Source: Chromera velia (Eukaryota; Sar; Chromeraceae). From it: 20,145 nucleotides of DNA. The position numbers were made by a program, and so were the translations under genes. The stretch spans positions 70,001 through 90,145 of the forward strand of contig JAHBMJ010003480.1 of the NCBI GenBank assembly GCA_018398765.1. The letters run 5' to 3'. Under the pieces are notes generated by a model. It made no database searches and was not told the DNA's origin. It worked only from the letters and a program-made list of their open reading frames with translations. The stretch's first letter is position 1, and every line of letters begins with the position of its first letter. This document shows, piece after piece, positions 9,061 through 18,504 of this stretch.

Positions 9061-10360
9061 CCACATCTACACATCAAGTCAGTCCAGATACCTCCATTAA
9101 GATTTTCCTTCTTAATACTCCACTCGCCTTCTTTCCTGATCTTTTGTGCATAACTTTTTGTGATTTTTGACTACGCTTCCCCCTGGGTTCTTTTTTTTTC
9201 CTCTCTTCTCAGTTTTTGAGCTAAGTGTGCAAATGCACTCGCTCGTAACTCCCCTTTTCTCTTTTCTTATCATCTTTGTGCCCCTTCCTTCTGGTGTTCG
9301 TGCAAGGAGGAGAGAAGAAAGTCCATGGGCGGTGCAACCAGGTTGTCATGATCGAGGGTGGAAATTACTGGCTCAGTCTGTTGGGTGCAGTTGGAGGGGA
9401 ATAGGGGGGGNNNNNNNNNNNNNNNNNNNNNNNNNNNNNNNNNNNNNNNNNNNNNNNNNNNNNNNNNNNNNNNNNNNNNNNNNNNNNNNNNNNNNNNNNN
9501 NNNNNNNNNNNNNNNNNNNNNNNNNNNNNNNNNNNNNNNNNNNNNNNNNNNNNNNNNNNNNNNNNNNNNNNNNNNNNNNNNNNNNNNNNNNNNNNNNNNN
9601 NNNNNNNNNNNNNNNNNNNNNNNNNNNNNNNNNNNNNNNNNNNNNNNNNNNNNNNNNNNNNNNNNNNNNNNNNNNNNNNNNNNNNNNNNNNNNNNNNNGG
9701 GAGAAGAGAGAGAGAAGCAGTATACGAACGGACCGTTCTACTAAACAGGTGTGGTTGACTAATATAGGGTACGCACAAACCATTCATGGAGCCCGAGAAT
9801 CTGGTAAAGGGAGGACTGATACTTTCTGCATGCGTGCTTCGAGCAAAAGGGCCCGGGTGCTTGATCGATCAATCGATCGAGTGAGCACTCGTTCACTGAC
9901 AAGAAAGGAATGTGAAATTTGAAAGTCAGGTCAACCAAGCTTGACGGCCGAACATTGTTTTTCATTCCGACATAGTGGGCGCTGTTTGATCCCGTTGCAA
10001 GAAGTGCACATCGTTCACTGAGACCGTGTAGAAATCTTAGTTAGCACGCATCAGGGAAACGTGTTTGTTGATGCATGTAGAGTGACCCTGAATCAGATTC
10101 GGACGACCTATGAACTTTTGCAAACCAGGGAAGGGGGAGGGGAAGGGGAGAAACGGAAAGAAATCCGTCAGGATTGAAAGGGAAGTCAGCAAAAAGAGAG
10201 GGAGGGCAGACAGAGGACGTCATTCAGTTGTGTGTTGTTGACCTGGCAAGAGACAAACTCGTTCTCGTCGTGATACATGAAAGCGCTGTCCGGGTTTGTC
10301 TATTTGCTCTCCGGTTGTTTAAAGGTTCCACGGTTGGATTGACTCAGCCCGTTTGTTTCT
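9061..10360. other. Spacer containing an assembly gap; no supported gene
   Basis: The spacer holds an assembly gap of 288 undetermined bases at 9411-9698. The left edge of the gap is G-rich (GGGGGGG at 9404-9410) and the right edge begins GGG. Open frames across the gap are artefacts of unknown bases. A cluster of palindromes lies at 9861-9891. Nothing else was recognised. Confidence 0.7.
9861..9891. repeat. Cluster of short palindromes
   Basis: TTGATCGATCAA (9861-9872), TCGATCGA (9873-9880) and CGAGTG-AG-CACTCG (9878-9891) are perfect inverted repeats in 31 bases. They could form small cruciforms or protein-binding sites; no function is shown. Confidence 0.7.
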
Positions 10361-10576
10361 TTGGTTGGCTCATCATCCAGCCGAATGGTTGTTTGTTTGG
10401 TTGGCTCATCGTCCAGCCAAATGGTTGTTTGTTCAGTTAGCTCATCGTCCAGCCGAATGGTTGTTTATTTGGTTGGCTTATCGTCCAGCCGAATGGTTGT
10501 TTGTTTGGTTAGCTCATCGTCCAGCCGAATGGTTGTTTATTTAGTTGGCTCATCGTCCAGCCGACTGGGTGTTTGT
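10361..10576. repeat. 36-bp minisatellite, six units
   Basis: Six head-to-tail units of exactly 36 bp occupy 10361-10396, 10397-10432, 10433-10468, 10469-10504, 10505-10540 and 10541-10576. The unit is close to TTGGTTGGCTCATCGTCCAG followed by CCGAATGGTTGTTTGT. Variants alternate at a few positions (GGTT/AGTT, TTTGT/TTTAT). The period is a multiple of three, so long repetitive frames appear on both strands; I do not call them a gene. Confidence 0.92.
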
Positions 10577-10630
10577 TTTTTGTTTCTTTGGAGGGGTTGA
10601 CTTCCCTTCCCCGTTTGTTCCGCATCGGAT

Positions 10631-10922
10631 CCACTAGTATTCCCTGATGAGGACCCAAATGAGTTGGGGGAATTGAGCAGTCGGTCTTCCAACTCGGAGG
10701 CCCACTTCTTGAACGGCTGGGAGCTGGTCGAAGAATAACAGCCACAGTCTCAGTTGCGGAGGGGAGAGTACACCTCCAGTAAGACCGCTGAGAAAGTGAC
10801 ATTGTGCTGCCGTGAGGAAAAACGACTGAGAAAAAAAGGAAAGAGGACTGTATGCTGTCCTATCGTTTTCAGAACAGCTTCCCTTACTAAACAAATCGCA
10901 TTGCCGACTCACACACCGCCAT
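10631..10922 (+). pseudogene. Decayed duplicate of exon 2 and intron 2 of the 7510-9060 gene
   Basis: This resembles 8307-8615 along its whole length, with many substitutions. It covers the end of exon 2 (from DEDLHELGELSSRSS in the parent) and most of intron 2 up to the ACTCACACACCGCC match, but no exon 3. In the parent's frame a TAA replaces the GAG of EEQPQS, so it cannot make the same protein. The GTGAGG donor is preserved. It lies about 2.3 kb downstream in the same orientation, next to the minisatellite and upstream of the copia element. Confidence 0.8.
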
Positions 10923-11079
10923 TACTTCCAATGCCGTGCATGTGTCTATTCTCTCATAGGGATGCCAACTGCATGTCGGAGACGTTTGCTTGCTCGGGTG
11001 TGTCTGAGGACATGCAAGAGTATGGAGAACTAGGGAAAACTTTAGGCGTCTCTCCAGCCTGCTATTACAAAAGATCCTC

Positions 11080-11746
11080 TTACTCCTGACGGGGCAGGAA
11101 AAAAGCAACGCTCACAGCGACAGAAAAGAAAAAGATCAGAGAGCGAGCACGGCAATGTGTCAAAAGATAAGGAATGACAAAGAGACCAAACGTGGGTAGA
11201 AGAGCGAGAAAAAAAGAAACGCGGTTCAATTCTGCAGACAGTACCCTCTCTTTGTGACGGTACGTTATATACTTAGCTAGGGAACGGCTAAGTATATAGA
11301 CTTGAACAGAACAGAATAAACAGGAAAGTCTGAACCTACCAGCCAGCAAAGTTCTTCAGTCTTCTCAACTCCATCTTCTAGCAACAGTCAAGATGTTTAC
11401 TGGAGACGGCAGTGCATTGACAGCGATTCCGTCACTGCTTCAATATGAGAAACTGCACGACCCATGCCCGCGCACCAGTGTGTGTCTGACTAATTGAACT
11501 GCCATCCTATCACTTTCAACCACTGACAGACTGATCGCACTCACAGTTTCCTTCAATCACAGGAGCTCACATTCAAGCCCGACTTAAGTATCGCTAGCGC
11601 ATGCACTCAATTCGAGTCTGAATAATTTGAAAGAATGACGCATTCAGTTTGATGCACGCATGCAGGCCTTGGCCCACTAAAGGTCCGCGCGGCCCGCCCA
11701 GTGCGCCTCGACATGCCGCTCCGCATGCACTTTCTCTCACAGATCA
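11080..11746 (-). repeat. Candidate 3' LTR of the copia element (boundaries tentative)
   Basis: On the minus strand the copia frame ends at 11812, and a purine-rich AGACAGGGGG (11747-11756) is immediately followed by TGATCTGTGAG (from 11746 leftward). This fits a polypurine tract followed by an LTR starting with TG. The left boundary is not defined. The matching 5' LTR would be beyond the right edge, so this call rests on position and motif only. Confidence 0.3.
11266..11298. repeat. Perfect 12-bp inverted repeat with TATA-rich arms
   Basis: TATATACTTAGC (11266-11277) and GCTAAGTATATA (11287-11298) are perfect reverse complements around the 9-base loop TAGGGAACG. It lies in the candidate LTR, where it could be a TATA region or RNA hairpin; this is inference. 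Confidence 0.8.
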
Positions 11747-11811
11747 CCCCCTGTCTGAACTGCAAATGCGAGTAGGGAAGACACACTGAAAGAGAAGAAA
11801 CTCGGAAACAC

Positions 11812-14421
11812 TCAACTACAATGAAGGAACTTCGTCTGTCTGTCTGCACGCATGGAACCTGACTGAACCCACTTCACCTTCGCCCCCAACTCCGCAAGGT
11901 TCTCCAACACATACTCCAACTCACCCTGCATGCGAGGCTCGCTCTTACACTGCTTGCTACTCAACTGAAACATCAACGGCTGTAAGTCAGTCACAACAAC
12001 AACAGGAAGCATCTTTCCCCACAACTTTCTGACTAAGTGAGCGATCGACCAAGAGGACTTGACTGCATCATGCATGGCAAGCAACTCAGCTGAAGTCGTT
12101 GACCCCAGCTTTCTTGCCAGCTTCTTGCTGAGCCAAAACACGGTATTATCCTCGTTTATCTTCTCAAGATTCGCGATCTCACTTTCATCCACCAACTGTA
12201 TCTCGATTCCCAACCTCCCTTCCTTCTTTGCTAACTCATAACTCGCATCCCTCCAAACCAACAGACAGGGGATAGAAGAGACAGAAGAGAGACGCAGTGG
12301 ACGAGCAGTCTCTCTGGCATGCCAGAGAGCCTTCTCTGTCGCAAGAACAGACGAACGGGACAGATGAGAGTTCGAGCGAGACAGGTGAGAAAAGAGAAAG
12401 GACAGAGACGGTTGGGTCTTAACCGCCCATCCCAAATAACCAACATTCTTCTGCTGTTCAGCCTGCAGAGACAGATCCACATCCTTCTCCTCAGGCAGCA
12501 AAAGGTCCTTCTCTGTTAACGGCTTTCTTGCTTTCTCACTCACACCCTCAGACATCCCTTGAATGTAACTCGACTGATCGAGTAGTATCTCACCTAGACG
12601 CATACGAATGGACATGCCAACGTACAGATGTAACTCTCCATTGTCCATTTTTTCTGGCTTATCATTATCGAATAACCCCTGAATTCCCTTGACATCTTCA
12701 TCGGCAGAAGGAGAAAACAGAAAAAGATCGTCGACATGCATAACAAGCAACGCAACAGGCTCTCCCTTCCGATTTTTTCTGACCAGAATAGATTCCGAGA
12801 TCTCAATCCACCCCAATGAACGCACCTTCTTCTTGAAGTAGGAGGTGTATACCTTTGGAGCGTCTTTCAGGCCGTACACAGCCTTTTGGATGCGAATGAA
12901 CACACCCACATGGAGTCCTGGATAGACCTCCACAGGGAGGTTGGAAGGGAGACGCAGCCACACAGCGTCCTTTATGGGGGCCTGGAGAAATGCCGTCGAG
13001 ACATCCATCCTGACGGCCTGCAGTCCGCGAGAGACTGCCCACAGAAACACAACTCTGGCGAGGCTAGGGTCTGCTGTACCGGAGTAAGTCTCTAACATTC
13101 CCTAATCATGCGAGTCCTAAAACCCCCTTACCATAAGACGGGACTTAGCAACTCGCTTTCCGTCTTTCAGCTTCCACGTTTGAACCCAACGGAGAGAGAC
13201 GGCTTTCACTCCCTGCTCAGTCTACAACGTCTGAGAGGAGAGATCAAACACAGAGCACAAACACCACCTAGCAAGCTCTTTCCGATCGGACTCTTTGAAC
13301 AGGCCCTGAGCTACCTCTTCTTCAGTGGCAATGATGTGACCTTTCGCATCATTCTCTCTCTGCAACGGCTTTCGTGCCTTCTCAGCCTTCATTACTGCAC
13401 ATGCGATCTTTAAATAGCTGTTAAACGCTTTTGCAATGTGGGCTTCCTTCAACTCTCTCCTTTTCTTCCTTCTTTCCCTCACATGTCTCTCCCTCTGACT
13501 CTTTGACATCTCAGACCACCTAACAAACTCGGTAGTCGCAGCTTCCTCTGCGGCTTGCTCAGCAACGACATCGACGTCCACAGGGATCTCACTGTCAGGG
13601 ACAGGAGGGACAGGAGGGTCTGAGGAATCAGGAGACGGAAGGGCCTGCTTAGCTAGTCTGTTGAGAACAGACTAGGGAAGACGACCATCACGAGAGATCT
13701 CAAATCTTTCCACAATATCTTTCTGTTTCACCTTTTCAAGCTCAACAGGATGGAACACACCATCATCCCCCTTTCTCAACCGAGCAGCAGTAATGCCATA
13801 CGTCTGCTTTACCCCTTCCCTCACAACCTATCCAGGAAACAGAGCACCCCCCGACCAATGAGCCAGAACACCTCGGAGGGGTGGGGCACGAACGTCACCA
13901 GGTGACGGGGGAAGATGATCGCTTGGCTCTGCAACGCCGTCATCGGAAGGATTACCCCCGATTTCAGCTTCCGCATCTGATCGATTGTCCTCCTCCCCCC
14001 AACCAACCCAAACCGAACCTCTTCCAATAACGGAATCACTCTCCCTCTCCGCAACTACGTCGCTCCTGCCGTCTTCATCAAAGTCAATTCGCTCGACCCC
14101 CAGCCACGACTCCAACTGAATATGCATCGAATGCACACGCAGAGCTCTCCACTGTCCCCCCTGCCGAAGCAAGACAGAGACAGACTGTAGGCTAATAACC
14201 CCCCCGAACAGAGCATGCTCGCTCTTTTCGAAGGGCCCACCAGCAACAAAATTCTGCCGGCGGGAAGGGTTTGTCAAGCGAACAACATCCCCCATAGCAA
14301 CAGGAGGGACACCCGACCTCTTGCCAAACAAAGAACAGTTTGGTGAACGGCCAGTCGAAGCATGAACGACCTCATTCAACGCATTTGCAACACCAGGGAT
14401 AAAAACAGGCCAGACATAAAA
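11812..14421 (-). pseudogene. Copia pol, 3' half: integrase tail, reverse transcriptase, RNase H
   Basis: A single reading frame runs from 14421 to a TGA at 11812-11814. It carries five in-frame TAG codons: 13828-13830, 13672-13674, 13222-13224, 13117-13119 and 13102-13104. The first part holds the integrase tail (NALNEVVHASTGRSPNCSLF), followed by an acidic linker. The RT part has the DVSTAFL motif, KAVYGLKDAP and the catalytic HVDD (a variant of YVDD). The RNase H part keeps the four acidic positions in WRDAS, TTSAELL, VTDLQ and MRADRQ. The last 428 codons from ATG 13098 are uninterrupted, so RT/RNase H decay is recent or slight. The 5' end of this half is the junction with the inserted TIR element. 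Confidence 0.88.
14418..14421. repeat. Left copy of the target-site duplication AAAA
   Basis: AAAA directly precedes the TIR and is repeated at 18501-18504 right after the other TIR. A five-base AAAAA duplication with a slightly shorter element is equally compatible, since A runs into the terminus. Confidence 0.7.
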
Positions 14422-14466
14422 AGGCTTGTGCCTTCTTAAATGGACTTTTGCCCTCAAGTCGGACCT
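14422..14466 (+). repeat. Left terminal inverted repeat
   Basis: It begins AGGCTTGTGCCTTCTTAAAT and ends GTCGGACCT. Its reverse complement matches 18456-18500 except at two positions, and it also matches 6386-6430 directly. Confidence 0.93.
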
Positions 14467-15288
14467 GAAATGTTATATCACGTTTTACGCTATATCTATA
14501 CTACACATGGCATCCCCTCTCTCCAATTAATCAGCCAAACAAAAAAAAAAACATAAAGTACGTGCTCCAAGTTTTATGGATGATACTTTAAATCCGATTT
14601 TTTTTTATTTATGAAGTGTCATTGATAGGTTAATATAACTTAATTAATAATATAGTAATTAAGTTTTTTAAATTTATCATAACTAAACTGTTATGCTACG
14701 GCGCAGCTACGCATAATTAGCAAACACTTATTTTATATAACTTTAAGTTTCTTAGGTATCTCTACAATAACAAACATCTTTTTTAGCTTAGAATTCTTGC
14801 TGCTAGCTAGATAAGAGAGGAAACAATATAGATAGCCCATCAGGTTGTTTAGCAGTCTAAGAAAGCCTGTAAAGGGAAAACTGCATCCAGCGTCAGACTG
14901 GTTGCTTCTCCAACACTTCAGAAGATTGTTCTTTATGGCAAAGCTAGGGCATTCTCCAGTTTTTAACTCTTCTAGCTGCAGTCATAAATCTGGCCTCCAG
15001 ACTTAAGGTCCTCAAAGTGAGACCAACCGTCCATATGCCTGCATATATAAGCACTCATAGGCAGATCCGCTAACCTGACACACCCTGAAGCCTTTTGACC
15101 ATTCGGATCCATCCTGCCCTGCCCGTTTGAAACCAGAAAGCTTAGTTCCAAAAGCTCTTACTGGTTCCGCATTTGTAGCCTGACTTATAAGATCCAATCT
15201 GCATCACGCCCTTGCTCTTTTTCCAGCAGCCTTCATGAGGGTCTCGATCAATCCAGCACTCCTGCCACCGACGTTCCGTCAAACAGAT

Positions 15289-16079
15289 ATGGACAAGTAG
15301 ATGATACTCACTTGCACGGACCCGGTTGACCCGAATCCATCAGCTGGAAGTCTAGCTTTGTGACCGATAGGAAGGTCCTGACACAGACATCCACCTCCAT
15401 GCAGACCAGACTGAAACCTGTTGTGCAACTAACTGTGTTGCTCTCCCACAGTTGATTCAGTCATCCAAAGAGCATCGTCATGTCTGGTTTGAGAGGCCTT
15501 ACACCTGTCAACGTAGAGGGAATTCGGTATGCAGGAGCCTCCATACAGGAAGTTTAGGGAACAGCATCGGACAGCCAGCTGGGCTACCTTAGGGTGGTTC
15601 AGTCTGCATGACTGCTGAACATGCAGACGAACGGGCCCCCCAAACGTAACCAACTGAAAAGATAGTACAAGTCCAAAGAAACCAAGAAAAACCCAACTCA
15701 TAGGCATTCAAACAAGCCCGTTTTTGATGCTGGAGGTGGCTTGTACATCAAAAAAAGAGGAAGCAGACTCTTTGGCGGATGCTCCCGACTGTGGCTCAAT
15801 GAAAAGCCGATTTTGAGCTCCAAGTAAAGCCGAATAGTTGAGGCTGGTCCCAGTCCCGCAGGCTGGGCGTATCGTACTTACTATCCCGGCCCATGTCTAC
15901 GCGCGTCCCCAACCGGCTCGATTTTTTTTTTTTTTAAACACTTTGAATTGCATCGATCCATGCTGTACGCAATTTTGTATGCACGAACCTTCTTTCAACC
16001 ATCTTTCAACCTGCTCTCCATCTGTGTGCCTTCCAGAACGGTCCAACAGCGTATTGCTGGTCCTTTCTCAACTTTACTA
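15289..16079. other. Block present only in the fuller TIR-element copy
   Basis: The two element copies align up to about 7250/15289 and again from 7257/16080, so this ~790-bp block is an insertion in one or a deletion in the other. Its edges read TAT, possibly a short duplication. It contains a 14-T run near 15921-15935. No coding region with a known domain was seen. Confidence 0.7.
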
Positions 16080-16645
16080 TGCTTATCACTCGACTAACAG
16101 TGTTCTCAGAAACCCTTCTCTTACCGCTTGAAGTGTTTCCTTCAGTTTCTGCAGCTGTGCAATGCTGTGCAACTCCATCCCTGGGGTGGGCAGATTTTTG
16201 TCAGGATTGGTCCGATCTTGGCAATACTTTGTGACAATAATTTTTGGGGGGGTCCGGCTCCTCTGTGTTTTCGCTGTTCTTCTCTGCTTGTTTAAGTGTT
16301 GTGCAGCCAGTTTTCCATGGCGGGGGTAGCGGGTCAACAATGATGTCCTGAATTATTGTCAAAGTTTGGCTGATCTCTGACAATAATTTGGCCGCACGAA
16401 CAGCAAAGGAATATTGTCCGGCACCAGAAGTGTGGCCGCCCTAGCTGGATCATTTCTGACAGGAAACGTTCTTGGCAAGACGTAAAAAAGCCGGGTAAGC
16501 CGAGGAGGCAGAAGAAGGACGGACCGGGTGAATTGGTATATTGGTATGGACTTTTGCCAATCCTGTGTACACTGCTTCGTTGCCTGTAGGCCGGAAGGGT
16601 CTCTGTTTTGTCACCCGTGAGCTTGTTGCCGTGTAGCTCCTGGGC

Positions 16646-17470
16646 AGTCTCCTTCGCTTTTCTTCTTTCCTTTCTTCCGCTTTCTTCCTACCTTCCTCCG
16701 GACCTTCCTCTCTCTTTTCCTTCCATCAGCCTTCCACGCCCTCTAACCTTTCTACCATTCCTGGATCACCCTTCCTCTCTCGTCCCATCCCTCCTTTGTT
16801 CCCTCCCTTCCTTCCTCGCTCCTTTGTGCTATTTTCTCCTTCTTTCTTGCCTTAATTCCTTCCTTCCTTCCTTCCTTCCTTCCTTCCCTTCTCCTTTCTT
16901 CCTTCCGTCCTTCCTTCCTTCCAACCTTCCTTCTGTCTGCCCTTCCACCCTTTTTCCGCCTTCTTCCCTTCCTCCCTGCCACCCTTCCTTCCTTTCTTCC
17001 TCTTTCCCTCCTTCAGCTTCCTTTATTCCTTTTTTCATTCCTTCCTTCCTTACTAGCCTTCCTTACTCTCTTACTTAGTCTTACTGCCTTTCTACCTCCC
17101 TCTCTGTCTTACTCCCTGCCTTACTCCCTGCCTGTCTGTCTCCCTGGATCACTTCCTTTTTTACCCTTCCTTCGTACCCTTCTTTTGATCCGACTCTCCA
17201 CCTTTTTCCTTTCTCTCACTCTCTGATCGTTTCCCTCTTTGCTCTTAAAGGAACCATTTCCCCCTTTTCACTCTCCGGCCGTCTCCGTCTTTTTTCTTTC
17301 TCTTCTCTGTCTCGTCAGCTTCGTATGCTAAAAGTCCCTACTTTGCCCCTTTTATCTCTTTTCTGTTTCTATCTTTTTCTATCTCAGGCTCTCCGTGTGT
17401 CTCAGAAGGCCCCTCTCTTCTTCCTTATCTTGTTAATCTATCTTTCTTTCTTTCCATTCTTTCAATGACA
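16646..17470. repeat. Polypyrimidine tract with TTCC microsatellite
   Basis: The plus strand is almost only C and T over roughly 0.8 kb, with a pure TTCC run at about 16857-16888. It yields low-complexity open frames on both strands (Ser/Phe/Leu/Pro-rich on plus, Lys/Glu/Arg/Gly-rich on minus), which are not genes. Confidence 0.88.
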
Positions 17471-17779
17471 TTCATCCATCCATCTGTCTCCCCATCCAGT
17501 GGAACCCCCCCAACCCTTTCTTTGATTCGCTCCTTACTTTGCTTGTATCCTGCTCTTTTTCTCTTCGTCATTCTATTTTTTTCCGATTTCTTTCTTTGTT
17601 CTGTTTGCCGATTTTTGTTTCTCTCCTGTCGCCATGCAGCCATGGTTGATTGCCCTTCTCGTTCTTCCTTAATTTTTTTGCTGCTTATCGGAGGAACAGC
17701 CTTAAGTAAGATTGAGATAACAATGGCGCCTGGGAATGCTTTCGATATGCTCACATATTTAAACAGCATATTAAAGTGA

Positions 17780-18455
17780 TGCAGGAGCAACGTTGTAAGT
17801 TAATCTGTTAATTGGGCCTCTCTAATATGAGTTTCTTTGTATGCTTCTAAGTTAAGGTTGTTAAGACACTTAGTGACTTTGTAATCTAGCTTATGATCCT
17901 TCATTTTGTTTTTACCGTCGTTTATATCTACAGATAGGTCTACATCTAGGTCGACATATTGATTAATATAATCGATTTACTGCGTGATTGATTAAACCGT
18001 TCCAATATCTTCTTTTGTAGCACTTCAAATTTTGCATAATTTTTTATTCATAATTAAATTCATAATTTTTCATCTAGTTTTTTATCTAGCTGTTTGTTGA
18101 CTCAGACTCGACTGTTTGATCTAGAGTTACAAGCTAGTGCTAGACAATATCAACAAGTTAACTAACAAATTAAGTATATGAGATTAATTTTTTAAAAAAT
18201 GAATGATTATTCCGATTTTTTAAATACGATTTTTAACAACAAAACATCTATATAATGTTATCGTTGGGGAAGAAACATTTAAGACCTCGTTATCGTTGGT
18301 TCAGAAGTTGTAATCAGAACTTGATTTTAATATATGAATTTACCAGGCATAATAAGCTGTATTACCTACAACTAGATTAAAATTTACTTCCAAAATCACT
18401 TAAATTAAGTGTTTTCCCTTCTATCAAAGAATTGTATCTAGTATCATATATATCT
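17780..18455. other. AT-rich right arm of the TIR element
   Basis: AT-rich sequence with no supported gene, reaching the right inverted repeat. Simple dinucleotide-rich patches occur at about 18440-18455. Confidence 0.6.
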
Positions 18456-18500
18456 AGGTCCGACTTGAGGGCAAAAGTCCATTTATGAAGGCATAAGCCT
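18456..18500 (-). repeat. Right terminal inverted repeat
   Basis: This is the reverse complement of 14422-14466 with two mismatches. It is followed directly by AAAAA, which begins the interrupted integrase codons. Confidence 0.93.
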
Positions 18501-18504
18501 AAAA
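18501..18504. repeat. Right copy of the target-site duplication AAAA
   Basis: It matches 14418-14421. Keeping one copy restores the integrase frame across the insertion. Confidence 0.7.

Larger units (their letters stand above)
10923..11811. other. Left flank of the copia element, probably including its 3' LTR
   Basis: No supported gene lies here. On the minus strand this region follows the RNase H stop at 11812-11814, where a 3' LTR is expected. A perfect hairpin with a TATA-rich stem lies at 11266-11298. The LTR cannot be proved because its partner lies outside the window. Confidence 0.5.
14422..18500. mobile_element. 4,079-bp TIR element inserted in the copia integrase gene, non-autonomous
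   Basis: Both ends carry 45-bp inverted repeats (14422-14466 and 18456-18500), matching at 43 of 45 positions. The flanks share AAAA. Taking out the element and one flank copy joins the upstream frame (ending LLLQRSLPF) to the downstream frame (YVWPVFIPG) with no frame loss. No transposase is recognised in the interior, and its open frames are low-complexity. From left to right it holds a region shared with 6386-7250, a ~790-bp block absent from that copy (15289-16079), a short shared piece (16080-16157), a 1-kb polypyrimidine tract and an AT-rich right arm. The superfamily is not determined. Confidence 0.88.

Noticed and set aside
9167..9922. Open frames across the assembly gap on both strands
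   Set aside because: Most of each frame is undetermined bases, so the frames are artefacts.
10361..10576. CRISPR-like array of 36-bp repeats
   Set aside because: Units are directly adjacent with no spacers, and the context is eukaryotic.
13102..13830. Reassigned UAG codon in the host
   Set aside because: Copia decay by deamination explains the TAGs equally well, the intact host genes show no in-frame TAG, and one TGA and a frame shift show the element is decaying anyway.
6386..15289. Two ~870-bp direct repeats (6386-7250 and 14422-15289) as LTRs of one element
   Set aside because: The second repeat begins inside the copia integrase frame and shares its terminus, inverted, with 18456-18500. 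The repeats are therefore ends of a TIR element, not LTRs.
16608..17078. 156-codon plus-strand open frame and minus-strand counterparts
   Set aside because: These are products of the TTCC-type low-complexity tract; composition is only Ser/Phe/Leu/Pro or Lys/Glu/Arg/Gly.
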